Of a DNA stretch of 64,000 bases, positions 33,576 through 42,042 are shown in pieces. The notes beneath the pieces were generated by a model. It searched no databases. It was not told the origin of the DNA and was given only the letters and a program-made list of their open reading frames with translations. Each line of letters begins with the position of its first letter. The stretch's first letter is position 1. A program made the translations under genes and the position numbers. The stretch covers positions 42,791-106,790 of the forward strand of contig CAYNLK010000021.1 of the NCBI GenBank assembly GCA_964398055.1, given 5' to 3'. The stretch comes from CAYNLK01 sp964398055. GTDB lineage: Bacteria > Chloroflexota > Anaerolineae > 4572-78 > J111.

Positions 33576-33589
33576 AGTAAACGATTACA
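33576..33589. promoter_or_regulatory. LacI-type operator 2
   Basis: agtaaacgattaca, about 115 bp upstream of the PTS promoter. It is a weaker match than operators 3 and 4 and could support looping. Confidence 0.6.
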
Positions 33590-33691
33590 AAAAATAGCGG
33601 GTAAATGCTGCAATTGAGCGGTAGATATTTACATAACTAGCCGCATTTTGATCCAATACCTTAAAATTTTCGGGATTGGCCCGCTAGATAC

Positions 33692-33720
33692 TTGACAAAT
33701 AAATTGTAATCGATTACAAT
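33692..33720 (+). promoter_or_regulatory. Sigma-70-type promoter of the fructose operon
   Basis: TTGACA at 33692-33697 and TACAAT at 33715-33720 with a 17-bp spacer. The -10 box lies inside operator 3, so repressor binding would directly block RNA polymerase. Confidence 0.8.
33703..33720. promoter_or_regulatory. LacI-type operator 3 (perfect palindrome)
   Basis: attgtaatcgattacaat is an 18-bp perfect palindrome with the central CG typical of LacI-family sites, overlapping the promoter spacer and -10 box. Confidence 0.85.
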
Positions 33721-33725
33721 AGATA

Positions 33726-33739
33726 TGTAATCGATTACA
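33726..33739. promoter_or_regulatory. LacI-type operator 4
   Basis: tgtaatcgattaca, centred about two helical turns (22 bp) downstream of operator 3, near the expected transcription start. Confidence 0.82.
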
Positions 33740-33795
33740 ATTTTACGATGCGAAAATTGAATAATTACAGTGAAGTAAAGCGAAAGGAGTGGAAC

Positions 33796-36273
33796 ATGCT
33801 CGATTTAGAAACTCGTAACATCCAGCTTCACGGCCGAGTCTCTAACAAAACAGCGGCGATCCGTGAGGTTGGCAACCTGTTAGTCAATAGCCGGTATATC
33901 AAGCCCGGCTACATTGACAGTATGCTGGCCCGCGAAAAAGTGGCCAACACCTACCTGGGTAGTGGGGTGGCCATCCCCCACGGTTTGCCCAAGGACCGGG
34001 AGCTGATCCTGAAAACCGGCATTGCTGTGCTGCAGGTGCCGGACGGAGTTGAGTGGAACCCCGGCGAAACGGTCCACCTGGTCATCGGCATCGCCGCCCG
34101 CTCCGACGAGCATCTGGAAGTTTTGGCCAACTTGACCCGGGTTCTGGGCGATGAGGAGCTGATCAGCCAACTATCCGAAACCGATGATCGAAAGAAGATT
34201 ATCAGCCATCTCACCGGCGCCGCCCAGGCCGAAAAGATCCCGGCAGTCAAAGCCGCCCCCGCACTGGCCGAGTTCGCCAATTATGTCGAAGTGACTGTGC
34301 AGGGTCGCCACGGCCTGCACGCCCGCCCGGCTACCAATTTTGTGGAGTTAGCCAAGCAGTTCAAGGCCGACATCCGGGTGCGGTCCAACGGCCAGGTGGC
34401 CGACGGCAAAAGCCTGGTTTCGCTGCTGCGGCTGGGGGTGGAAGGCGGGAAAACAATCCGGATTATGGCCGAAGGGCCGGATGAAGATGTCGCCCTGCCA
34501 CAACTCAAGGCAGCCGTTGAAGCCGGGCTGGGCGATGAAGAGGAAGCCGAACCGGCGGTGGTGATCTCCCACGAGTGGAAGCCAATCGAGGCGACCAAGA
34601 CCATCCCCGGGGTGTCCGCTTCACCCGGTCTGGCCATCGGGCCGATCCGGCAGTACACCCACCGTAAGATCGTGGTGGAGCGAACAGCCAAAGATCCGGC
34701 CGCGGAGCAAAAAAAGTTGCAGCAGGCCCTGGCCACGGCCCAGGCTGAGCTGGAACAGCTTTACTATGAGGTCAAGGAACGCTCCGGCGCGGGGCAAGCG
34801 GCCATTTTCCGGGCCCACGCCGAATTTCTGAAGGATGATGACTTGATCGATGAGACCGTCAAGGTAATTAAAGCCGGCCACGGCGCCGGTTGGGCCTGGC
34901 AGGAGATCATCCGCGAGCGGGTCGAGGCGATGTCGAAGGTTGAGGACCAGGTGATCGCCGGCCGGGCGGTCGACTTGAATGACGTGGGCAACCGGGTGCT
35001 CAAACTGCTGGCCGGCGTGGTTGATGACGAGCCTTTCATTCCCGAGGAGCCGGTCATCCTGGTGGCCGAAGATTTGACCCCCTCAGATACAGCCAGCCTG
35101 GATCCGGCCTATATTTTAGGCTTTTGCACCGCCGGCGGCGGTCCAACCTCCCATTCGGCCATTATCGCTCGCTCGTTGAACATTCCGGCGGTGGTCGGCG
35201 CCGGACCGGCCGTACTCAACCTGGCCGACGGCCTCGCCAGCATCCTGGATGGCAACCGCGGCAATCTTTATCTTGAGCCGAGTGAAGCTGATCTGGCGTC
35301 GGCCAAACAGGCTCAGATTGAACTACAAAAGTTGCGAGACGTTGAATATCGGACCCGTTTTGAGCCGGCTTTGACCACCGATGGCCATCGGGTGGAAGTG
35401 GTGGCCAATATCGGCCTGGTGCCCGAAGCCGAACAGGTGGTGAACGCTGGCGGTGAGGGGGTGGGCCTGCTGCGGACCGAGTTCCTCTTCCTGGAGCGCG
35501 CCGAGCCGCCGAATGAGGAGGAACAGTACGAAGCTTACTCGGCTATGGTCAAAGCCCTGGGCGGCCTGCCGCTGATCATCCGCACCCTGGACATCGGCGG
35601 CGACAAAGAGTTACCCTACCTCAACCTGCCCCGCGAAGAAAACCCTTTCCTGGGGGTGCGCGGCATCCGGCTCTGTTTGGCCAGACCGGAGCTATTTATG
35701 CCCCAACTCCGGGCCATCTACCGGGCCTCCCAGCATGGCCCGATCAAAATCATGTTCCCGATGGTCGCCACGGTGGAAGATTTGACCGCGGCCCAGGACT
35801 TTGCCGAGCAGGCCCGCCAGGAAGTAGGGGGCGAGCCGCTGGAGACCGGCATGATGATCGAGGTCCCCGCGGCGGTGGTGATGGCCGAGGAGTTAGCCAA
35901 AGAGGCCGATTTCTTCTCTGTTGGCACCAACGACCTGACCCAATACGTTCTGGCCATGGACCGGGTCCATCCGATGCTGGCTCGCCGGGCCGATGGGCTG
36001 CATCCGGCCGTGCTGCGCATGATCCACCAGACGGTCAAAGCGGCTACGGCTGCCGGCAAATGGGTGGGGGTGTGCGGCGGCGTGGCCGGCGACCCCAAGG
36101 GGGCGGTCCTGCTGGTGGGCCTGGGGGTGGCCGAGTTGAGTGTGAGCATCCCCAGCATCGCCGCGGTTAAAGCCAGGTTGCGCGCCGTTTCGCTGGCCGA
36201 CGCCCAGGAGCTGGCCCGGCAAGCCCTGACCTGCCGGAATGCCGCCGAGGTTCGTAATCTACCCTTCCCATAG
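33796..36273 (+). CDS. PTS multiphosphoryl transfer protein, EIIA-HPr-EI fusion
   Basis: An 825-residue cytoplasmic phosphocarrier. Residues 1-145 form a fructose/Ntr-type EIIA with active H62 (GVAIPHGLP). Residues 163-250 are an HPr domain with H175 (GRHGLHARPA). From about 268 comes enzyme I with H453 (GGGPTSHSAIIARS), the PEP-binding SVGTNDLTQYVLAMDR and a C-terminal catalytic Cys in VCGGVAGDP. The ATG at 33796 has AAAGGAG upstream; a frame opening 48 bp earlier has none. One protein thus carries phosphate from PEP all the way to the membrane EIIBC encoded two genes downstream. Confidence 0.92.
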   Translation: MLDLETRNIQLHGRVSNKTAAIREVGNLLVNSRYIKPGYIDSMLAREKVANTYLGSGVAIPHGLPKDRELILKTGIAVLQVPDGVEWNPGETVHLVIGIAARSDEHLEVLANLTRVLGDEELISQLSETDDRKKIISHLTGAAQAEKIPAVKAAPALAEFANYVEVTVQGRHGLHARPATNFVELAKQFKADIRVRSNGQVADGKSLVSLLRLGVEGGKTIRIMAEGPDEDVALPQLKAAVEAGLGDEEEAEPAVVISHEWKPIEATKTIPGVSASPGLAIGPIRQYTHRKIVVERTAKDPAAEQKKLQQALATAQAELEQLYYEVKERSGAGQAAIFRAHAEFLKDDDLIDETVKVIKAGHGAGWAWQEIIRERVEAMSKVEDQVIAGRAVDLNDVGNRVLKLLAGVVDDEPFIPEEPVILVAEDLTPSDTASLDPAYILGFCTAGGGPTSHSAIIARSLNIPAVVGAGPAVLNLADGLASILDGNRGNLYLEPSEADLASAKQAQIELQKLRDVEYRTRFEPALTTDGHRVEVVANIGLVPEAEQVVNAGGEGVGLLRTEFLFLERAEPPNEEEQYEAYSAMVKALGGLPLIIRTLDIGGDKELPYLNLPREENPFLGVRGIRLCLARPELFMPQLRAIYRASQHGPIKIMFPMVATVEDLTAAQDFAEQARQEVGGEPLETGMMIEVPAAVVMAEELAKEADFFSVGTNDLTQYVLAMDRVHPMLARRADGLHPAVLRMIHQTVKAATAAGKWVGVCGGVAGDPKGAVLLVGLGVAELSVSIPSIAAVKARLRAVSLADAQELARQALTCRNAAEVRNLPFP

Positions 36274-36324
36274 AAAGGGGAGTAATCGCTGAACAGTGAA
36301 CAGTGAACAGTAGTCAGTTAACAG

Positions 36325-36449
36325 TCGAACTGACAACTGACAACTGACAACTGACAACTGACAACTGACAACTGATAACTGACAACTGATAACTGACAAC
36401 TGATAACTGATAACTGATAACTGACAACTGACAACTGACAACTGATGAC
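36325..36449. repeat. Heptamer tandem repeat (tgacaac / tgataac)
   Basis: About seventeen consecutive 7-bp units, tgacaac with interspersed tgataac, occupy the gap between the PTS phosphocarrier gene and fruK inside one operon. Related degenerate units extend to about 36290 and 36462. Confidence 0.92.
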
Positions 36450-36485
36450 TGATGCTTGTTCACTGTTTTTTAAGGAGGAATGTAA

Positions 36486-37436
36486 ATGAGTCAAACTGTG
36501 AGAATTGCGACGGTTACCCTCAACCCAACCATTGACCAGACGGTGTTCATCCCCAACTTTCGGGCAGGCGAGGTCAACCGGGTGGCCCAGACCCAATTCG
36601 ATCCTGGCGGCAAGGGGGTTAACGTGGCCTGGTTTCTGGCTGACTACGGCTTTCCCATCAGCGTGACCGGTTTTCTGGGCGAGGAAAATGTGCTCTTGTT
36701 TGAGCGGCTTTTTACCCAGAAGAAGATCGAAGATCGGTTTGTGAGGATTGAAGGCCGAACGCGTTCCAACATCAAAATCGTGGATGAAGTCAATCAGGCG
36801 ACGACAGACATCAACTTTCCGGGTCAACCGCCAACCGCCGCAGATATTCAACGGCTATTCCAGATTGTTGAAGAGATGACCGCAGTTTGCCATTGGTTCG
36901 TGCTGGCCGGCAGCATTCCGGCCGGGTGTCCCCCGGATATTTATGGCGAGTTGGTCAAGCTGATCAAGAGTCGGGGCCGGGCCGTGGCCCTGGATACCAG
37001 CGGTGAAGCCTTGCAGTTGGCCCTGGCCGCCGGACCAAATCTGGTCAAGCCCAACATCGATGAATTACAGGAGCTAGAGGGGCGGCCGCTCCAGACAGAG
37101 GCCGAGGTAATCCGGGCAGCCCAAAACTGGTTGACCCAGGGGATGGAAACCGTGGTCGTGTCGATGGGCGCGGCCGGGGCCTTGTTTGTGGAAGCGGACG
37201 AGGTAGTTCTGGCCCAACCACCCAAAGTGACGGTCAAGAGCACGGTTGGAGCGGGTGATGCCATGGTCAGCGGCACAGTGGCCGGCAAATGTCAAGGCGC
37301 CTCGCTGGCCGAGTGCGCCCGGCTGGCCACGGCTTTTTCGTTGAGCGCCATCTCCCGGGTCGGCGCCGGGCTGCCGGCGCTGGAGGTCATTGAAAACTTT
37401 ATGGACCAGGTTGTTGTGGTACAAAAACATAATTAA
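36486..37436 (+). CDS. fruK: 1-phosphofructokinase (PfkB family)
   Basis: A 316-residue PfkB-family kinase converting fructose 1-phosphate to fructose 1,6-bisphosphate. VTLNPTIDQTVFIPNF at the N-terminus, the FDPGGKGVNVAWFL substrate loop and TVGAGDAMVSGTVAG with the catalytic Asp are the FruK/LacC pattern. AAGGAGG precedes the ATG. It sits between the EIIA-HPr-EI and EIIBC genes, which makes the fructose assignment firm. Confidence 0.9.
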   Translation: MSQTVRIATVTLNPTIDQTVFIPNFRAGEVNRVAQTQFDPGGKGVNVAWFLADYGFPISVTGFLGEENVLLFERLFTQKKIEDRFVRIEGRTRSNIKIVDEVNQATTDINFPGQPPTAADIQRLFQIVEEMTAVCHWFVLAGSIPAGCPPDIYGELVKLIKSRGRAVALDTSGEALQLALAAGPNLVKPNIDELQELEGRPLQTEAEVIRAAQNWLTQGMETVVVSMGAAGALFVEADEVVLAQPPKVTVKSTVGAGDAMVSGTVAGKCQGASLAECARLATAFSLSAISRVGAGLPALEVIENFMDQVVVVQKHN

Positions 37437-37456
37437 TCATTTTTAGGAGGAAAGAA

Positions 37457-39253
37457 ATGGCAAAAATAGTCGCAGTAACCGGATGCCCCACGGGCATCGC
37501 CCACACGATGATGGCCGCCGAGGCCCTGAAGAAAACGGCTGCCGCGATGGGGCACCAGCTCAGAGTGGAAACCCAGGGCGCCGAAGGGGTTCGAGATGTG
37601 TTAACCGGGGAGGAGATCGAAGCGGCTGATGTGGTCATCGTCAGTTCCGATATTTACATCGATATGAGCCGCTTTGCCGGCAAACCGATGTATGCCGCCT
37701 CGACCACCGAAGCCATCCGCTACAGCAAAGCGGTCATCGAAGCGGCCCTGCAAGAGGCGCAGGAGATCGAAGCTCCCCCCGTAGCCGAGCACGCCCCCCC
37801 CAAGGTCGAAGCGGCAGGCGAGAAAAAGTTCATTGTGGCCGTCACCTCCTGCCCGACCGGCATTGCCCATACCTTTATGGCCGCGGAGGGGGTCAAGGTT
37901 GGGGCCGAGTCGCTGGGCCACGAAGTCAAGGTCGAGACGCAAGGCTCGGTTGGGGCGCAGAATACCCTGACCGAGGAAGAGATCAAGCGGGCTGACCTGG
38001 TGATCATTGCCGCCGATACCAAGATCGACAAGAGCCGCTTTGCCGGTAAACCCATCTACGAAACCTCGACCAAAGCAGCCATCCATAACGGGGCCGAGAT
38101 GGTGAAAAAGGCTTTGGCCGAGGCAACCATCGCCGGGATGGAGAAAAAGGCTGATTTAGGCGCGGAAGTGGAGCAAATCAAGAAGTCCCGCGCCGCCGCT
38201 CGGACCGGCCCCTACAGACACTTAATGACTGGCGTCTCTTATATGCTGCCTTTTGTGGTGGCCGGGGGCTTGCTGATTGCCTTAGCCTTTGCCTTTGGCG
38301 GCATTTACGTGTACGAAAACACAAATACCTTCGGCTGGGCCCTCTTTCAGATCGGCGCCCCTTCCGCCTTTGCCCTGATGGTGCCCATCCTGGCCGGCTT
38401 CATTGCCTACTCCATTGCCGACCGGCCGGGAATTGCACCGGGGATGATTGGGGGGATGCTGGCCGGCAGCATTGGGGCTGGTTTTTTAGGTGGGATTGTG
38501 GCCGGGTTCATTGCCGGTTACGGCACGGCCTGGTTTGCCAGGGTCATCAAACTGCCCCGCAACCTGGAAGGTCTCAAACCGATTCTAATCCTCCCCCTGC
38601 TCGGCAGCGCCGTAACCGGCCTGTTGATGATCTATGTGGTTGGCGCCCCGGTCAAGATCGTCCTCGATGCCCTGACCGCCTGGCTCAGCGGGATGCAGCA
38701 AACCAGCGCCCTGATCCTGGGCTTGATTCTGGGGGCAATGATGGCCTTTGATATGGGCGGACCGATCAACAAGTCAGCCTACGCTTTCTCAGTGGGCTTA
38801 ATCGACAGCGGACTTTATACGCCGATGGCGGCGGTTATGGCGGCCGGGATGACCCCACCCCTGGGCCTGGCCCTAGCCACGATCCTGTTCAAGAATCGTT
38901 TTACCAAGGATGAACGGGAAGCGGGCAAAGCAGCCTGGGTATTAGGCGCCTCTTTCATTACCGAAGGGGCCATCCCTTTCGCCGCCGGTGACCCGTTCCG
39001 CGTCATCCCCTCGATCATCGTCGGTTCGGGGGTGGCTGCGGCCATATCGATGGTCTTTGGCTGTGCGCTGCGTGTTCCTCACGGCGGTATCTTCGTCCTG
39101 CCTATTCCTAACGCCGTTACGAACCTGGGCATGTATATCGTCGCCATTGTCGCCGGTACGGTGGTTACGGCCGGCATGCTCTATGCCCTCAAAAGACCGT
39201 TGACCGAAACGACGCCTGCCAGGGCGGTTGCTGTAGCTGCCGGCGGCAAGTAG
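37457..39253 (+). CDS. fruA: PTS fructose transporter EIIB'BC
   Basis: A 598-residue membrane transporter that phosphorylates fructose at C1 during uptake. Two EIIB domains occur in tandem, each with an active-site Cys in CPTGIAHT (Cys 12, and a second near residue 130 in TSCPTGIAHTF). A linker of about 30 residues follows, then a C-terminal EIIC domain of about nine transmembrane segments from residue 255 (GVSYMLPFVVAGGLLIALAF). AGGAGG precedes the ATG. In many FruA proteins the first EIIB is degenerate; here both keep the Cys. Confidence 0.93.
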   Translation: MAKIVAVTGCPTGIAHTMMAAEALKKTAAAMGHQLRVETQGAEGVRDVLTGEEIEAADVVIVSSDIYIDMSRFAGKPMYAASTTEAIRYSKAVIEAALQEAQEIEAPPVAEHAPPKVEAAGEKKFIVAVTSCPTGIAHTFMAAEGVKVGAESLGHEVKVETQGSVGAQNTLTEEEIKRADLVIIAADTKIDKSRFAGKPIYETSTKAAIHNGAEMVKKALAEATIAGMEKKADLGAEVEQIKKSRAAARTGPYRHLMTGVSYMLPFVVAGGLLIALAFAFGGIYVYENTNTFGWALFQIGAPSAFALMVPILAGFIAYSIADRPGIAPGMIGGMLAGSIGAGFLGGIVAGFIAGYGTAWFARVIKLPRNLEGLKPILILPLLGSAVTGLLMIYVVGAPVKIVLDALTAWLSGMQQTSALILGLILGAMMAFDMGGPINKSAYAFSVGLIDSGLYTPMAAVMAAGMTPPLGLALATILFKNRFTKDEREAGKAAWVLGASFITEGAIPFAAGDPFRVIPSIIVGSGVAAAISMVFGCALRVPHGGIFVLPIPNAVTNLGMYIVAIVAGTVVTAGMLYALKRPLTETTPARAVAVAAGGK

Positions 39254-39299
39254 GAGCGCCTCGTTCGGGCAAAGTCCGCGTAGCCAGGTTTAAACAATT

Positions 39300-39327
39300 G
39301 GGTGAGGCTCGCCCTTGAGCCTCACCC
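39300..39327 (+). promoter_or_regulatory. Intercistronic hairpin between fruA and fba
   Basis: Eleven-bp perfect arms (gggtgaggctc and gagcctcaccc) with a 6-base loop lie 29 bp before the aldolase start and have no U run. Probably an mRNA processing or stability element. Confidence 0.6.
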
Positions 39328-39355
39328 TCAGCACAAATTGGAGAAAAGAAAAACG

Positions 39356-40435
39356 ATGACTGATTTAAAAAACAAGATACCTGCCGGTGTGGTCACCGGC
39401 GATAAAGTAACGGAGCTATTTGCCTATGCCAAGGCCCATCAATTTGCCCTACCCGGCGTGAATGTGACCGGCAGCAACACCGTCAACGCTGCTTTGGAGA
39501 CAGCCCGGGAAGTCAACTCCCCGCTCATCATTCAGTTTTCCAACGGCGGCGCGGCCTTCTTTGCCGGCAAAGGTCTGAGCAACGAGGGTCAGCGGGCGGC
39601 TATTGCCGGGGCCGTGTCTGGCGCGCACCACGTGCATCAGTTGGCCGAATTGTACGGTGTGCGAGTCATTCTGCACACCGACCACGCCGCCCGCAAATTA
39701 TTACCCTGGGTTGACGGTATGCTCGAGGCCGGCGAAGCGTTTTACAAAGTTCACGGCCAGCCGCTGTTCAGTTCCCACATGATTGACCTTTCAGAAGAGC
39801 CGCTGAAACAGAACATCGAGACCTGCCAGCGCTATCTGGAGCGGATGAGCAAAATGGGCATGACCCTGGAGATCGAGCTGGGCGTTACCGGCGGCGAGGA
39901 GGATGGGGTCGATCACAGCGGCGTTGAGAGCGCCCGACTTTATACCCAACCGGAAGAAGTGGCCTACGCCTACGAGGAGTTGCTGAAAGTTAGCGACAAG
40001 TTTACCATAGCCGCTGCTTTTGGGAACGTCCACGGAGTGTATAAGCCGGGCAACGTCCAGTTGCGGCCGATCATTTTGCACCATTCGCAAAAGTATATTC
40101 AGGAAAAATTTGGTACGGGCGAGAAGCCGGTCAACTTTGTGTTCCACGGCGGCTCCGGTTCCAGCGTTGAGGAGATCAGGGAGGCTATCTCCTATGGGGC
40201 CATCAAAATGAACATCGACACCGATACGCAGTGGGCCTTTTGGGATGGGGTGAGAAAATATTACCTGGAAAAAGAAGGCTATCTCCAGGCCCAAATCGGC
40301 AACCCCGAAGGCGATGACCAGCCCAATAAGAAATATTACGATCCCCGTGTCTGGCTGAGAAAAGGGGAAGAATCTTTCAAGGCCCGGATGAAGCAGGCTT
40401 TTGAAGATTTAAACAATGTCAATACGTTAGGTTAA
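39356..40435 (+). CDS. fbaA: Fructose-bisphosphate aldolase, class II
   Basis: A 359-residue zinc aldolase, the same length as E. coli FbaA. The zinc-binding ILHTDHAA, LEIELGVTGGEEDGV, AAFGNVHGVY and VFHGGSGSS motifs are present. It splits the fructose 1,6-bisphosphate made by FruK into triose phosphates. The ATG at 39356 is preceded by GGAG; a longer frame runs back through the hairpin. It is the fourth gene of the fructose operon. Confidence 0.94.
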   Translation: MTDLKNKIPAGVVTGDKVTELFAYAKAHQFALPGVNVTGSNTVNAALETAREVNSPLIIQFSNGGAAFFAGKGLSNEGQRAAIAGAVSGAHHVHQLAELYGVRVILHTDHAARKLLPWVDGMLEAGEAFYKVHGQPLFSSHMIDLSEEPLKQNIETCQRYLERMSKMGMTLEIELGVTGGEEDGVDHSGVESARLYTQPEEVAYAYEELLKVSDKFTIAAAFGNVHGVYKPGNVQLRPIILHHSQKYIQEKFGTGEKPVNFVFHGGSGSSVEEIREAISYGAIKMNIDTDTQWAFWDGVRKYYLEKEGYLQAQIGNPEGDDQPNKKYYDPRVWLRKGEESFKARMKQAFEDLNNVNTLG

Positions 40436-40549
40436 ATCAAGCACTAATATTCCAGGTATCATGTAACCCAAAAAAACTGGTCTGAAAATGCAGGCGAGTT
40501 AAGAAAATAAGGCTGTTTGAAATTCTGATAGCAAAAGGAGATTTAAGCT

Positions 40550-41500
40550 ATGTCGAAAATTGGGGTAGTGGGGACGGGGTTTGTGGGGGCCACAGCTGCC
40601 TATGCCATTGTGATGCGCGGGATTGGCAGCGAATTGGTGCTGGTCGATGTGAATCAGGCCCGGGCGCAGGCCGAGGCCGATGATATTCTGCATGCGGTTC
40701 CTTTTGCTCACCCCATCCGGGTGACGGCCGGTGATTACCCGGAGTTGGCCGGTTGCCAGGTGGTCATCATCACTGCCGGCGTGGGTCAAAAACCGGGCGA
40801 AACCCGCTTGCAACTACTGGAACGCAATGCGGCTATCTTCAAAAGCGTCGTTCCCGAAGTGCTTGAGTATGCCCCCGAGGCCGTTCTGGTTGTGGCGACT
40901 AATCCGGTCGACATTATGACCCATTTAACGGCCCGTTTTGCCGCCGAATACGGCGTACCTTCCACGCGGGTGATCGGCTCAGGGACCACGTTAGACACGG
41001 CCCGCTTCAGAGCTTTGCTGAGCAACCATCTGGGGGTGGCTGCAACCAACGTTCACGGCTACGTCATCGGGGAACACGGCGATTCGGAGGTGCTGGCCTG
41101 GTCGTTGACCACGGTCGGGGTCATTCCACTAGAGGATTTTTGCCGCACCCAAAATATCGAACTGACCGACGCCATTCGCCAGACTATTGACCAGAAAGTG
41201 AGAGGGGCGGCTTACTCGATCATAGCCGGTAAAGGCGCCACCTATTACGGGATTGGCAGCGCCCTGGCCAGAATTGTCGATGCTATTTTGGATGACCAGC
41301 GGGCTGTTCTAACCGTGTGCAGCCCTATGCCTCAAGTCGTCGATGTCTCAGACGTTACCCTGGCCCTGCCGCACATTGTGGGCAAGCAGGGCGTGCTGGG
41401 CACCTTGCCCCTGCCACTCAGGGGAGCAGAAGAGGCCGCCCTGCAGGCCAGCGCCAGAATCATCAGGACGGCCATCGATGAGATCGAACAAGCGCTTTGA
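40550..41500 (+). CDS. ldh: L-lactate dehydrogenase
   Basis: A 316-residue NAD-dependent LDH: Rossmann VVGTGFVGATAAYA, the specificity loop AGVGQKPGETR with Gln at the position that selects lactate/pyruvate, substrate Arg in LDTARFR and catalytic His in GEHGDSE. AAAGGAGA precedes the ATG. It terminates the fructose module, draining pyruvate to lactate, and is followed by an intrinsic terminator. A paralog at 42962-43909 has Arg at the specificity position. Confidence 0.93.
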   Translation: MSKIGVVGTGFVGATAAYAIVMRGIGSELVLVDVNQARAQAEADDILHAVPFAHPIRVTAGDYPELAGCQVVIITAGVGQKPGETRLQLLERNAAIFKSVVPEVLEYAPEAVLVVATNPVDIMTHLTARFAAEYGVPSTRVIGSGTTLDTARFRALLSNHLGVAATNVHGYVIGEHGDSEVLAWSLTTVGVIPLEDFCRTQNIELTDAIRQTIDQKVRGAAYSIIAGKGATYYGIGSALARIVDAILDDQRAVLTVCSPMPQVVDVSDVTLALPHIVGKQGVLGTLPLPLRGAEEAALQASARIIRTAIDEIEQAL

Positions 41501-41553
41501 CATTATCGATTTTGGTTGAGATGCCGGGTCGTTGTTGTTCCTGACTAACGCCT

Positions 41554-41606
41554 GCCGACCGTCAAGGGTGGCCATAAATCTCACCGGCGGTCGGCGGCTA
41601 TTTTTT
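41554..41606 (+). terminator. Intrinsic terminator after ldh
   Basis: Stem gccgaccg / cggtcggc encloses a 26-base loop, followed after ggcta by six T (41601-41606). It lies 50 bp downstream of the ldh stop. Confidence 0.6.
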
Positions 41607-41674
41607 GGGATGGTCCAGTGATGGATAAGGCACTCTGAACCGTTTCAATGGCAAGATTATTGGCGGGAGGCATT

Positions 41675-42040
41675 ATGGTCAATGCCATCATCATTCTCTT
41701 ATCGTTTCAACTCATCGGCGAAATCATCATTAGAACATCCTCTATACCCATTCCAGGGCCGGTTGTGGGGATGCTGCTACTATTCATAACCCTGCTCCTG
41801 CGTGACTCGCTGGTTTTCAGGATTGAGCCAACAACCCAATATATCCTGCAAAACCTGACCCTATTGTATGTTCCGGCCGCTGTTGGCGTAGTGGTTCATC
41901 TCCAACTTGTTCAAAGTGAAGGGGGGCCGATTATCGTTACCCTTGTTGGCGGCGCAATCATTACCATCGCCGTAACCGCCCTGTTGATGAATTTTTTGCT
42001 CAGGAAATTTCCCTCGTCATGGCAGGATGGAGCCAGGTAA
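41675..42040 (+). CDS. lrgA: CidA/LrgA family membrane protein
   Basis: A 121-residue protein with four predicted transmembrane helices (IIILLSFQLIGEIIIRTS, then GPVVGMLLLFITLLLRDS). I chose the ATG at 41675, preceded by GGGAGG; an ATG nine codons earlier has no SD. The family was first described as holin-like, but LrgAB/PftAB pairs transport pyruvate in Bacillus and Streptococcus. That activity fits a position between two lactate dehydrogenase genes; the substrate here is inference. Confidence 0.87.
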   Translation: MVNAIIILLSFQLIGEIIIRTSSIPIPGPVVGMLLLFITLLLRDSLVFRIEPTTQYILQNLTLLYVPAAVGVVVHLQLVQSEGGPIIVTLVGGAIITIAVTALLMNFLLRKFPSSWQDGAR

Positions 42041-42042
42041 GT

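Noticed and set aside
36259..36851. Minus-strand frames over the tgacaac repeats
   Set aside because: They encode only repeated QLSV-type residues from the heptamers and lie opposite fruK.
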